A stretch of 64,000 nucleotides of DNA from Vibrio mediterranei (GCF_900088415.1 NZ_FLLQ01000005.1:186001-250000); one strand, 5' to 3'; shown: positions 53,841 to 61,845, counted from the first letter of the stretch. A program made the numbers and translations. The notes: a model not told the origin generated them from the letters alone.

Positions 53841-54539
53841 ATGAGATTACTTTGCCTTTCGCTAGTAACACTCGCTGTATTGTCAGGTTGTAAAAGTATC
53901 CCGATTATTTTTATGCCCGATCACAATGTGTCAGTATCCGGAAGCACGCTTATATTTGACGGCCCGATATCTGGCGATAGCGTTTTGGAAGCATTAAGAG
54001 TTGTTCGAAATTCTGGAGCAAATATTGAAAAAATACGAATCACTAGCCCTGGCGGTGATGTGCCTTCGGGTATCGAACTTGGGTATTTTATCAAAGAAAA
54101 TAATCTGGACGTTGAAGTTGATAAACTTTGTTTTTCTGCATGTGCAAATTATGTTATTCCAGCTGCAAAAACTGTCTTGATTAAAGAAGGTTCTCTTATT
54201 GGTTGGCACGGAGGGCCAAGACAGTCAGATGAACTTTGGCAAGCATCGGTTTCCTCTACCGATAAAGAAGAGCTAATGACGTTTATATCCCGACTACGCG
54301 AAAAAGAAGAGGTCTTTTTTGAGTACGTTGATGTTGATCCTGATATCACTGTGTACGGTCAAACTAGTTCGAAAAAATGTCAATTAACTGAGGAAACACA
54401 CGGGTGGTACTACTCAAAAAGCGACTTAGCAAAAATGGGGGTCACCAATGTTGTTATTGAGGGTGAGCTAGCTTCTTCGATCGAATATCAGGGTGATACA
54501 ATTAATGCTTGTTTGATGCCAGAATTCAAGTCCATATAG
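53841..54539 (+). CDS. ClpP/crotonase-fold periplasmic lipoprotein (COG3904-like)
   Basis: This 232-residue protein has a lipobox (LSGC, Cys17) and a ClpP-like core: RITSPGGDVPSGIELG at about 66-81, followed by LCFSACANY with the likely nucleophile Ser99. A His lies in LIGWHGGP (His123). The catalytic Ser in SACA matches the COG3904 family of predicted periplasmic proteins. It begins 20 bases after the acyltransferase gene. As a membrane-anchored putative protease it might process, degrade or give resistance to the microcin. Confidence 0.72.
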   Translation: MRLLCLSLVTLAVLSGCKSIPIIFMPDHNVSVSGSTLIFDGPISGDSVLEALRVVRNSGANIEKIRITSPGGDVPSGIELGYFIKENNLDVEVDKLCFSACANYVIPAAKTVLIKEGSLIGWHGGPRQSDELWQASVSSTDKEELMTFISRLREKEEVFFEYVDVDPDITVYGQTSSKKCQLTEETHGWYYSKSDLAKMGVTNVVIEGELASSIEYQGDTINACLMPEFKSI

Positions 54540-54550
54540 AATATAGAAAC

Positions 54551-54584
54551 ACTGTGAGTTGCTTCCTCGCTACTCACAGTTTTA
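54551..54584 (+). terminator. Intrinsic terminator closing the microcin-like cluster
   Basis: ACTGTGAGT and ACTCACAGT form perfect 9-bp arms around 12 loop bases (TGCTTCCTCGCT), with four T residues at the stem end. Confidence 0.78.
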
Positions 54585-54603
54585 CATCTAGTGGTTAGTT
54601 TGC

Positions 54604-55260
54604 TTAATCGACGGCATGATGGTCAACTATTGCTATCACATCCTGCACCGACCCCACGACATAATCCGCAATTAAAAACACGGGATTATTTTCAAAAGGA
54701 ATAGCGATGGTGGTTAGCTGCGCAGCAACAGCGGCTTTCACACCAGTTAGGCTGTCCTCTAATGCGAATGCCTGCTCCACTGGAACATCTAAACGCTGAC
54801 AAACTTCCAAATACACATCGGGAGCGGGTTTACCATTTGGTACGTCTTCTGCGCTTAACATCAAGTCAAAGCTGTCCTGTATGGCTAGTTTTTCAGTCAC
54901 CGCATGAATAATTGGATAGGCAGAAGAGCTAGCTAGAGCTAGGCGAAAGTCTCTTTGTTTCAAGTCTGAAATCAGTGTCGGAATACCCTCTATCGCCTCG
55001 CCTTCCTGTTCGACAAGTGCAACTACCCTTTGCATTATCTCTGATTCCAACACCTTAGCATCCACACTTAAGTTAAACATTTGAATCCATATTGCAGCAA
55101 TATCATCAAGTCGTTTTCCCATAGTGTTTTCAATGCAATCGTCAATAGTGGCGCTCGCTCCGTAATTAGCTAACACTTCAATCTGCGCCTTTCGCCAAAA
55201 AGGTTCTGATTCGATGAGTACACCATCCATATCAAACACAAAAAGTGACTTTTTCGTCAT
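54604..55260 (-). CDS. HAD superfamily phosphatase, beta-phosphoglucomutase/HxpB-like
   Basis: This 218-residue protein has the HAD motif I FDMDGVLIESEP with Asp10 and Asp12, motif II LALASSS, motif III Lys in VPNGKPAPDVYLE and motif IV ALEDSLTGVKAA. It resembles E. coli YniC/HxpB, a hexitol or sugar phosphatase. It is convergent with the microcin-like cluster and is probably the first core gene on that side. Confidence 0.87.
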   Translation of the reverse strand: MTKKSLFVFDMDGVLIESEPFWRKAQIEVLANYGASATIDDCIENTMGKRLDDIAAIWIQMFNLSVDAKVLESEIMQRVVALVEQEGEAIEGIPTLISDLKQRDFRLALASSSAYPIIHAVTEKLAIQDSFDLMLSAEDVPNGKPAPDVYLEVCQRLDVPVEQAFALEDSLTGVKAAVAAQLTTIAIPFENNPVFLIADYVVGSVQDVIAIVDHHAVD

Positions 55261-55370
55261 GTCTTATCCTACTTCAATCTGAATAAACTCTCTGGATAAT
55301 ATAAGGTTGTGCAGCCCAGTGGAATAGAAAGGTGAGCCGCAACCGATACTTGATTGCAGCACTTTGTGTT

Positions 55371-56045
55371 TTACAATTTGCTCATATCTAGCTTGTGACC
55401 CAGAGGCTCGACTTGCACGTCGGCGTAGCCCATTATCACCGCCTCAAATTGCTTACTCATTTCCAAAGCATGTGCGGCATCTTTAGCAAGCACCGCCACC
55501 AAATAAGTGGGTCTGACAACACCATTCTCTAAATTCTGAGTATTGATGTACGAAGAGGTTACCGTGCCAACTTGATTAAGTGCTATCACTCGCTGTAAAT
55601 CGATGCCCAATACTCTGTCAATTTCCAAAGGATCTATCCCAGACTTCCAAATGAAGGTGAGGCCAAAATTATTCGCTTGCGGTGTGTTGTCTAACCACTT
55701 TGAGCCCAACAGCTGAATGTGGTTTATTCTTACCAAATCTTGTTGGTACAAAGGTAAGCTTGCTAGCTGGTCACGCACCGACTGCTCGCTTTCTGCTTCC
55801 ATAACGAATTTTAGTAGCTGTGTCTTCTGTCCGCCTACTTGGCTATTTTCGACAAACATATCTTTGATTTTTCCGTTATCCACCAGCTTCTTAAATGATG
55901 CTCTCTGTTCCGGCATCGTCTTAAGCACTTGTGCGATATCATCAGTGTTCCACTTTAACTCAACACCATAATCGTACGCATAAGCGGAGCCAGCACCCAC
56001 AAGAAGTGCACCGATAGCAAATAGAGTTTTGATTATTTTTTTCAT
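55371..56045 (-). CDS. Exported protein with two tandem ferredoxin-like (dimeric alpha-beta barrel) repeats
   Basis: This 224-residue protein has a signal peptide (residues 1-23, cleavage after AYA). Two similar halves follow, from YGVELKWNTDDIAQVL (about 25-110) and FGLTFIWKSGIDPLEIDRVL (about 127-210), each ending near a Leu-Gly turn (IQLLG; VEPLG). The repeat suggests an internal duplication of a YCII/ABM-like domain. Function is unknown. It is followed 30 bases later by the cytochrome c gene in the opposite reading order, and both run leftward. Confidence 0.65.
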   Translation of the reverse strand: MKKIIKTLFAIGALLVGAGSAYAYDYGVELKWNTDDIAQVLKTMPEQRASFKKLVDNGKIKDMFVENSQVGGQKTQLLKFVMEAESEQSVRDQLASLPLYQQDLVRINHIQLLGSKWLDNTPQANNFGLTFIWKSGIDPLEIDRVLGIDLQRVIALNQVGTVTSSYINTQNLENGVVRPTYLVAVLAKDAAHALEMSKQFEAVIMGYADVQVEPLGHKLDMSKL

Positions 56046-56075
56046 GACGTTACCTTCTGTTTCAAATGATACTTC

Positions 56076-56540
56076 TTACCAACGTGAACGATAGCTGCGG
56101 TGGCAACTTTTACACGTAGATTCCGCAGCCTTTAGCCCCTTCTCGACTTCTGCAATAGATTGATTTTGTGCCCCAAGCGCCACCTGCTGATAACCTTGTT
56201 GCATCTGTTGCATTAATCGATTGAATTTATCCGGCTTACTCCACACGCTCTCTTTCGCCTTACTTCCTTCTAGAGTCCCTAAAGCAAAGGCACCGTTTAA
56301 CGCATCACTGTTAGCCACAAGTTGCTCGCTCGCGTCTAACAAAGTCTGCCAGTCGGTATCACTACCATCGAGCGTTTTTTTAACAGCCTTAGTTTGGGAC
56401 TCAAGGACTGTAAAGGCTTTTTGCCGCGCGTCTATGATGTCTAATGTTGCTGAGTTCGGAGCGGAATACGCTAGAGATGAAGTACCTGTCGATAATACGA
56501 GCAAGAATACTAATTTGGTCGTTGAATGATGAGTGAACAT
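56076..56540 (-). CDS. Cytochrome c' / c556 family protein
   Basis: This 154-residue protein has a signal peptide (about residues 1-27), a four-helix-bundle pattern and the C-terminal heme-binding motif CKSCH near residue 145, as in cytochromes c' and c556. It would be periplasmic. The start at 56540 is strongly supported by GGTGGAGGA. It is divergent from the cytochrome b561-like gene, suggesting a redox pair. Its partner acceptor or gas-ligand role is unknown. Confidence 0.85.
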   Translation of the reverse strand: MFTHHSTTKLVFLLVLSTGTSSLAYSAPNSATLDIIDARQKAFTVLESQTKAVKKTLDGSDTDWQTLLDASEQLVANSDALNGAFALGTLEGSKAKESVWSKPDKFNRLMQQMQQGYQQVALGAQNQSIAEVEKGLKAAESTCKSCHRSYRSRW

Positions 56541-56659
56541 ATTTCCTCCACCTGATTTGTACATCGTTGTTGATGCATTTAATTTACACAACAATTATTG
56601 CATACGCAACAGTTGCCGTGTAAATTAATGTCAACTATTTAAGACTAAAGGATCAAATT

Positions 56660-57298
56660 ATGCAAAAAGTTAAAGTTTGGGATCTTGCGACTCGACTCTA
56701 TCACTGGATTCAAGCCCTTGTTTTTGCGGGACTAGTATTCACTGGCTTTAGTAATCAAGGGCCCCATCTTCAATTGGGGCTAGTTTTATTTACATTATTG
56801 CTTTGGCGCGTGATATGGGGTTTTATTGGTAGTGAAAGTAGCCGATTCCGTTCTTTTCTTAAGCATCCAAAAACAGTTGTCCGATATACATTCGGTAAGG
56901 CAATCTCATATGTTGGGCATAACCCGCTAGGTGCAGTCATGGTTATTGCAATGATCGGTATATTACTCATTCAATGTGTTACCGGCATGCTTTTAGCTGG
57001 AATGTTTGATGGTTTGGAGAGTATCGGCATTTTTATTCCCGAGCCTCTTTATGACATTGCAGACACCATTCACGTAGTATTCGCTGACATGTTACCAATC
57101 ATGGTCGCACTGCACGTTGGAGCCATTGTTATCTACAAACTACGTGGTAAAAGTCTGCTGATGTCTATGTTCACAGGGCAGCAGATACTCAACGCAGATG
57201 TACTATCTCCTTCTTTATCGAGCAATTTTAAAGCGTTGTTAGTGCTAATCATCTCAATATTAGTTACGATGACAATAGTTGCTTTTTCAATGGTGTAA
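56660..57298 (+). CDS. Cytochrome b561-like di-heme membrane protein
   Basis: This 212-residue protein has four to five helices with the b561/Ni-hydrogenase cytochrome pattern. VWDLATRLYHWIQAL holds the first heme His near residue 15, and distal His residues lie in DTIHVVFADMLPIMVALHVGAI. It probably passes electrons between quinol and the periplasmic cytochrome c encoded divergently. It ends two bases before the MarR gene. Confidence 0.85.
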   Translation: MQKVKVWDLATRLYHWIQALVFAGLVFTGFSNQGPHLQLGLVLFTLLLWRVIWGFIGSESSRFRSFLKHPKTVVRYTFGKAISYVGHNPLGAVMVIAMIGILLIQCVTGMLLAGMFDGLESIGIFIPEPLYDIADTIHVVFADMLPIMVALHVGAIVIYKLRGKSLLMSMFTGQQILNADVLSPSLSSNFKALLVLIISILVTMTIVAFSMV

Positions 57299-57300
57299 AA

Positions 57301-57729
57301 ATGAAGACAGAATTCGAACGCCAAACCAGCTTTGGTTGGCTACTAAATGTTGTGGCAAATCATGCATCAAAAGAGTTTGATAAGAGATTGCGAGAAAAGG
57401 GACTAACGCTCGCGTTATGGCCAACTCTAATGTGTTTGTGGGAAAAGGAAGGCGTTACTCAGCGAGAGATTGCGCAAATGTCCAAGGTAGAGAGCTCAAC
57501 AACGACTAGAACACTCGACAAATTAGAAGCTCTAGAATTGGTCGAGCGACGTGCCGACCCAGAAAGTCGTCGCTCCTTCAGAATCTTTTTGACAGACAAA
57601 GGGAAAGCCCTTAAGGAAGAAGTCATTCACCTACCGGTCGAAGTCAATCAAGCGTTGCTAGCCGGGCTTGAAGATGAAGAACAAAGAACTTTGATTGCAA
57701 CATTGCAGAAGTTGGTAGAGCGTATATGA
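57301..57729 (+). CDS. MarR family transcriptional regulator
   Basis: This 142-residue winged-helix regulator shows the helix-turn-helix (VTQREIAQMSKVESSTTTR, about residues 57-75). The wing DPESRRSFRIFLTDKG follows. It begins two bases after the cytochrome b561 gene, so it may regulate its own operon. A YgiN-type monooxygenase gene lies downstream. Typical MarR ligands are phenolics or oxidants. Confidence 0.9.
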   Translation: MKTEFERQTSFGWLLNVVANHASKEFDKRLREKGLTLALWPTLMCLWEKEGVTQREIAQMSKVESSTTTRTLDKLEALELVERRADPESRRSFRIFLTDKGKALKEEVIHLPVEVNQALLAGLEDEEQRTLIATLQKLVERI

Positions 57730-57936
57730 GTCCATCTGCGCCGCTCACATCGCTTTAACTGAATTGTTGGAATGCTTGTAAGTGGCGAACGGGATCGACT
57801 CCAGAAACACGTCGATTATCAATAATGGTTTGATAATCTTTCAAATCTCTCATTCTTTTTGTTTTATTTAAGCCAAGATAAGATGTTGTTATCCAATTAC
57901 TACCAACCAAAAGATCCATTCTAACGAGGAAATACC

Positions 57937-58227
57937 ATGGCAAAGCTGACTATTGTCGCTAACATCATTGCAAAACCTGATCAGATTGAACTTGTGAAAG
58001 CAGAGCTTCTTAAACTCATTGATATCACACGTAAAGAACAAGGTTGTATCAACTACGATCTACACCAAGATAATGAAAACCCTGCGCACTTTGTATTTTA
58101 CGAAAACTGGGAGTCGCGCGAGCTGTTAATGGCACATTTAGCCGCGCCACATATTGCTCAATACAAAGCAGCAACCGACGGCGCCGTCGAGAGTTTTACG
58201 CTTAACGAAATGACTCAAGTTGGCTAA
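57937..58227 (+). CDS. YgiN/ABM family putative quinol monooxygenase
   Basis: This 96-residue single ABM domain (dimeric alpha-beta barrel) has VANIIAKPDQIELVKAEL at the start. The typical core EQGCINYDLHQDNENPAHFVFYE (landmark positions about 35-57) and WESRELLMAHLAAPH follow. Homologues are often controlled by MarR-type regulators and act on quinones. It is separated from the MarR gene by 207 bases and likely has its own promoter. Confidence 0.87.
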   Translation: MAKLTIVANIIAKPDQIELVKAELLKLIDITRKEQGCINYDLHQDNENPAHFVFYENWESRELLMAHLAAPHIAQYKAATDGAVESFTLNEMTQVG

Positions 58228-58461
58228 TTGCCACCAAACTATTGGCCAAATAGTAACGCCCTAATGACAAAAATCGCCCAAATTTGTAAGGCAAGGTATT
58301 CTAGCTTTATCCATAAATCCATAGCTTTACCGCAGTCCATTGTATGAACTTTTAAGGTAACAAGGTATGTGAGGATTGACAGTGAAGAATTCTCAGAACA
58401 ATGAATACAGCGTGAAGGTTATTAATAGTGTTGTTAGATGCTGGTCATTAGGGTAACAACT

Positions 58462-58496
58462 AAAGTACACCCAAACGATAGTTTGGGCGTACTTTT
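58462..58496. terminator. Bidirectional hairpin downstream of a small leftward gene
   Basis: AAAGTACACCCAAAC and GTTTGGGCGTACTTT pair over 14 of 15 positions around GATA. T-runs occur on both strands. It fits the end of the 56-residue leftward gene and could also stop rightward transcription. Confidence 0.75.
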
Positions 58497-58497
58497 A

Positions 58498-58668
58498 CTA
58501 CTGTTTCTCAAAAGTTCCTGTGCTTTTGATCATCACATCTAGAAAGCCTGATGCGTTGCTTTTATCAGAACCGGAGTTTTTCATCTGGTTTTGAGCACCT
58601 TTCAATCTCGCCATCAATTCTTGACGCTGTTTTTCTACATCACTAGTGATTTCTTTCTTATCAGTCAT
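58498..58668 (-). CDS. Small polar protein, 56 residues
   Basis: The frame encodes a mainly helical, highly charged peptide (MTDKKEITSDVEKQRQELMA, then RLKGAQNQMKNSGSDKS, ending FLDVMIKSTGTFEKQ). It stops immediately before a strong hairpin terminator. GAGAGAAC precedes the start. No membrane helix or signal peptide was seen. It resembles small soluble DUF-type proteins but no family was recognised. It was found by manual translation. Confidence 0.58.
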   Translation of the reverse strand: MTDKKEITSDVEKQRQELMARLKGAQNQMKNSGSDKSNASGFLDVMIKSTGTFEKQ

Positions 58669-58871
58669 AACAGGTTCTCTCGTGTAGCATTGATAAGAAC
58701 ACGTTAGTTCAAGTTTTAAACTTCAACAAATGACAGCTATTCGTAGATCTAAACCTTCATCAGTTCACCTATGAACAATTAGAATCAAAAAAAGGAAATT
58801 TCATTTATATCAATATATTAGCTAAGCCATCATCGAATCGCCGACATATTGATAATACTCATAGGACATTA

Positions 58872-59300
58872 TCAAATACTATAGTCATTTCGTTCCGAAC
58901 TATTGTTTGAGGAATATTCGACAAACTCAAACTGCATATTATGATCCTCCACGTAATAAGCACTACGACGATGGGGATGCTCTCCTCCCCAATGATCCAA
59001 TTCATAACCTGCGATTTTTAGCCGTTCAACTGTTTCGTCAAGGTCATCTACGACGATTCCTATGTGTTTTACGCCTGTCCAATGGTTGTTCCAATCTGCT
59101 ATTCGACCATCACCTCCCGATTGGACTGCGATGTAAGAGCGATCATCTCCGACATGAAACCACTCCACTTCCTTGCCATACCATTCTTCCATTTTTCCTT
59201 GACCTCTAAGGCGCCAATTTGGCAATGCAGCTAATAAAAATTCTATCGTTTTCTTAGGGTTAACTAGCGTAATGTTGGCATGTTCAATATATCCATTCAT
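58872..59300 (-). CDS. VOC superfamily (glyoxalase/bleomycin-resistance-like) protein
   Basis: This 142-residue protein has two beta-alpha-beta-beta-beta units typical of the VOC superfamily. Segments are YIEHANITLVNPKKTIEFL, GVKHIGIVVDDLDETVERL and SAYYVEDHNMQFEFVEY; the metal-ligand positions appear as His8 and the Glu of MQFEFVE. AAGGA precedes the ATG. A promoter with a perfect SoxR-type operator lies just upstream, so redox-cycling compounds probably induce it. Confidence 0.85.
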   Translation of the reverse strand: MNGYIEHANITLVNPKKTIEFLLAALPNWRLRGQGKMEEWYGKEVEWFHVGDDRSYIAVQSGGDGRIADWNNHWTGVKHIGIVVDDLDETVERLKIAGYELDHWGGEHPHRRSAYYVEDHNMQFEFVEYSSNNSSERNDYSI

Positions 59301-59332
59301 TATATTATTCCTTCTGTTAGTGATTGAATTTC

Positions 59333-59363
59333 AGCGTAATTCCTCAAGTTAACTTGAGGTCAA
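59333..59363 (-). promoter_or_regulatory. SoxR-type promoter of the VOC gene
   Basis: The 18-base palindrome CCTCAAGTTAACTTGAGG (59342-59359) is identical to the soxS-promoter SoxR box as I remember it. It lies between a minus-strand TTGACC (-35) and TACGCT (-10) with the extended 19-base spacing typical of MerR-family activated promoters. Transcription would start about 25 bases before the VOC gene. Confidence 0.8.
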
Positions 59364-59519
59364 GAATTATTTGACAGAGAGGTCATAAGCAGGAGTTATC
59401 AGACTATTAATAACTGATGATTAGTGTCTTTTTAACCAGTCATTACACTAGCCCTCATCGAAACAGAGCACGGAATGCAAACCATAAGCAGGGCTGCTTT
59501 TAACAAGAAAGGTTTAGTA

Positions 59520-60059
59520 ATGAGGAAGTTAGTTCTTGCCACCGCTATCGCAGCAATCTCAACGGGCGCATTTGCAAATACAGATTTTAGTGGTCATCGT
59601 GTTGGTATAGGTGCTTCAAGCCTAGAATTTAGTGACTCACTGGGAAGCTGGAATTTAGGCACCGGCGTTAAAGTTGAATACGGTTATGATTTCAACCAAA
59701 TCTTTGGTATCAACGTGTCTTATGCTTGGAACCAGGATGATGTTTACGTTCCATTCTACGATGAAACATTGGATTACAAAGCTCGTACCTTGAAAATTGA
59801 TACCGATATTGGTTACGCCTTTGACCTTGGTCAAGGGTGGATTAAACCTTACGGTGTAGTTGGTCTTGCTTTCCTAGGTGATGAAGTCAATACATCTAAC
59901 TATGGCAAAATAACGGGCAATGACTCAAGTGTCTATCTCGGTGCTGGCGTGCGTGGCCAACTTGACATGGGCTTATACGCAGATCTTCGCGTCGATTTAC
60001 CAATGTACGGTGATCTTGACGCAGACTACCTATCATTTACGGTTGGTTACAAATTCTAA
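59520..60059 (+). CDS. Small outer-membrane barrel protein, OmpA-like porin fold
   Basis: This 179-residue protein has a signal peptide (about residues 1-19, cleavage after AFA). It forms an eight-strand barrel pattern, with VKVEYGYDFNQIFGINVSYA and GQGWIKPYGVVGLAFLGDE in the middle, and ends SFTVGYKF. The start at 59520 is supported by AAAGG; a longer frame to 59475 is not. There is no OmpA C-terminal domain. Function is unknown. Confidence 0.8.
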   Translation: MRKLVLATAIAAISTGAFANTDFSGHRVGIGASSLEFSDSLGSWNLGTGVKVEYGYDFNQIFGINVSYAWNQDDVYVPFYDETLDYKARTLKIDTDIGYAFDLGQGWIKPYGVVGLAFLGDEVNTSNYGKITGNDSSVYLGAGVRGQLDMGLYADLRVDLPMYGDLDADYLSFTVGYKF

Positions 60060-60157
60060 CCTATTAAATAACAGGCAGTTAAACCACCTATACCAAGCCA
60101 ATGTGATTCCACGTTGGCTTTTGACGTATTTCTAACATTGAGAGTGCTAACATTCCC

Positions 60158-61162
60158 ATGCCATCCATAAAACTGAGTAATCCAGTGGCTAAAGACCGAT
60201 TTGCCAATCTCGATCTTAATCTTCTTCGCGTCTTCAAGGTGCTTTACGAAGAGAAAAACATGCGTAAAGCGGCGGAACGATTGTACGTATCTCAACCAGC
60301 CGTCAGTCAATCACTACAAAAATTGCGTCATCAATTTGATGACCCGTTATTCGTTAAAGTGAAATCAGGTTTAGCACCAACACCATTTTCTGAGCAGCTA
60401 TCGAGCTCGTTACTCCCACTACTGTACGATATTGAAAATGTCATCAATGATAGCGATGTCTTTGACCCCGCTCAGCTAGACCAAGACATTACCATTGCTC
60501 TCTCTTCGAGTTTTGTTTTCTCCATTTCTGGTGAGTTGTATCGCTATTTTCGTGAACATGCTCCGGGCCTACGAATCCATATCGCATCGTGGAATGATCA
60601 AACCGTCACCGCTATCGAAAAGGGAGAAATACTATTAGGGATCAATGCTGAATTAACTGACAGCTACCCTTTCATGGAAAAGCGAACAATTGGTGATATC
60701 AACGCTTGCTTACTCGTTAGAAAAGGCCACCCGATTACTAAGAAAAAGGTCACGGTTGAGTCTATGTCGAAGTATCCATTAGCACGACTAATCGTCAGTA
60801 ACTACAGTAAATATACAAGCCCTACTGTTGAAATCTTCAAACGCTTAGGGTATCCACTTGAAGTGGGGTTTAGTTCCGAATACCCAGTTGCACTTATTGA
60901 TGTTGTGCAGCAATCGGATATGTTTATGGGAACCACCAACTGCTTCCCGATACATAACTACCCAAATTTAGTCATGCTAAATCCTGACCAAATATTACCC
61001 GAAGCTCAGTATCCTGCATTGTCTTATTTTCACAGTCGCCACCAAAATAGTGCGCTGGTCAACTGGCTCAATGAGTCGATTATTCATATATTTCAGCAAC
61101 GTAAAACCGAAAATGCCAATCACCACTTATCGTCGGTTAGCAACCCGCTAGAAATAGCGTGA
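60158..61162 (+). CDS. LysR family transcriptional regulator
   Basis: This 334-residue protein has an N-terminal helix-turn-helix (NMRKAAERLYVSQPAVSQSLQ at about residues 34-54, read as landmarks) and a LysR substrate-binding domain. The leading LDLNLLRVFKVLYEEKN is typical of the NodD-like group. No adjacent divergent target gene is present. Its 3-prime end overlaps the convergent TetR gene by 26 bases. Confidence 0.87.
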   Translation: MPSIKLSNPVAKDRFANLDLNLLRVFKVLYEEKNMRKAAERLYVSQPAVSQSLQKLRHQFDDPLFVKVKSGLAPTPFSEQLSSSLLPLLYDIENVINDSDVFDPAQLDQDITIALSSSFVFSISGELYRYFREHAPGLRIHIASWNDQTVTAIEKGEILLGINAELTDSYPFMEKRTIGDINACLLVRKGHPITKKKVTVESMSKYPLARLIVSNYSKYTSPTVEIFKRLGYPLEVGFSSEYPVALIDVVQQSDMFMGTTNCFPIHNYPNLVMLNPDQILPEAQYPALSYFHSRHQNSALVNWLNESIIHIFQQRKTENANHHLSSVSNPLEIA

Positions 61163-61730
61163 CGCATTCTTCTATGTATTGTTTGCGCTGTGCTTCAGTT
61201 TGCACTTCACTCTCGCCCAAAAACGCCCAGTAGGCGGCTTTTCCGTGGAACATCAGTAGAAGTTGCATCGCTGCATTTTCTGAATCGTTGGGAAGGGAAA
61301 TCGTGCCTTTTTCATGGTGGCGTTGGAGATAATTGGCTAGAACATGAAGTGTTTTTTGAGGTCCAGATTGCAAATAGAGTGCAGATATTTGAGGGTGAGA
61401 CTTCACCTGCCCCACTGCATTTCGAAACGTTTGCAGAACTTGCTCTTCAAGATGCATGTTCTGAAAACGAACACCAAACTCTACCAACGTAGGCTTGATC
61501 GGATTATCCAAACTTAACGCCGATTCATCAATCGCGCGCTGCTCACATCGATATTGAATGCAGGTTTCAAACAGCTGGTCTTTAGTTTTGAAATGAGAAT
61601 AGACCGTTTGCTTTGAGACATCAGCTAGTTTAGCGATCTGATCCATGCTCACCTTGTAGCCATGTTCGCAAAACAACTCACCCGCCGCTTTTAATATCTG
61701 TAGTCTCTTCTGTTCACTTTTTTGGATCAT
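61137..61730 (-). CDS. TetR family repressor of the downstream RND operon
   Basis: This 197-residue regulator has the TetR helix-turn-helix (VSMDQIAKLADVSKQTVYSHF) preceded by ILKAAGELFCEHGY. The C-terminal ligand domain ends WAFLGESEVQTEAQRKQY. It is divergent from the RND efflux operon, and a perfect 15-bp-arm palindrome sits between them, so it probably represses the pump and itself. The ATG at 61730 and the GTG at 61736 are both possible starts. Confidence 0.9.
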   Translation of the reverse strand: MIQKSEQKRLQILKAAGELFCEHGYKVSMDQIAKLADVSKQTVYSHFKTKDQLFETCIQYRCEQRAIDESALSLDNPIKPTLVEFGVRFQNMHLEEQVLQTFRNAVGQVKSHPQISALYLQSGPQKTLHVLANYLQRHHEKGTISLPNDSENAAMQLLLMFHGKAAYWAFLGESEVQTEAQRKQYIEECVTLFLAGC

Positions 61731-61773
61731 GCTCACAATACCAGTAGCAACCTTTGGAATAACTAATTTTTAA

Positions 61774-61806
61774 CACAATCAAACTAGACAGTCTAGTTTG
61801 ATTGTG
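61774..61806. promoter_or_regulatory. Perfect TetR-type operator between regulator and efflux operon
   Basis: Arms CACAATCAAACTAGA and TCTAGTTTGATTGTG are exact inverted repeats separated by CAG. The core ACTAGACAGTCTAGT matches operators of TetR-type RND regulators. Its position 44 bases from the tetR start and 40 bases from the efflux start allows control of both. Confidence 0.8.
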
Positions 61807-61845
61807 ATTATTCTATGACCAATAGCTTAGGTTTATAGGATGTCT

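Larger units (their letters stand above)
45169..54539 (+). other. Class II microcin-type RiPP biosynthesis, immunity and export cluster
   Basis: Ten genes in one direction with overlaps or short gaps. In order they are an HlyC-type acyltransferase homologue, a SelO-like protein, a membrane GT2, a double-glycine precursor, a probable immunity protein, a radical SAM enzyme, an HlyD adaptor, a C39 ABC exporter, a hexapeptide acyltransferase and a ClpP-fold lipoprotein. The DNA is visibly richer in A+T than its flanks, suggesting acquisition. The precursor, C39 exporter and adaptor define a bacteriocin system. Four or five further enzymes imply a modified product. A terminator closes the unit. 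No outer-membrane channel is encoded, so TolC from elsewhere is assumed. Confidence 0.85.

Noticed and set aside
45169..54539. Reading the cluster as a siderophore microcin locus
   Set aside because: No IroB/MceC or esterase-type gene is present and the precursor lacks the Ser-rich tail, so only the acyltransferase and SelO-like pair supports this and a different cargo is more likely.
57755..57943. Leftward open frame of 62 codons in the MarR-YgiN gap
   Set aside because: The C-terminal part looks faintly protein-like (DPVRHLQAFQQF), but there is no Shine-Dalgarno, it overlaps the start of the monooxygenase gene, and no family was recognised. It may be a gene remnant.
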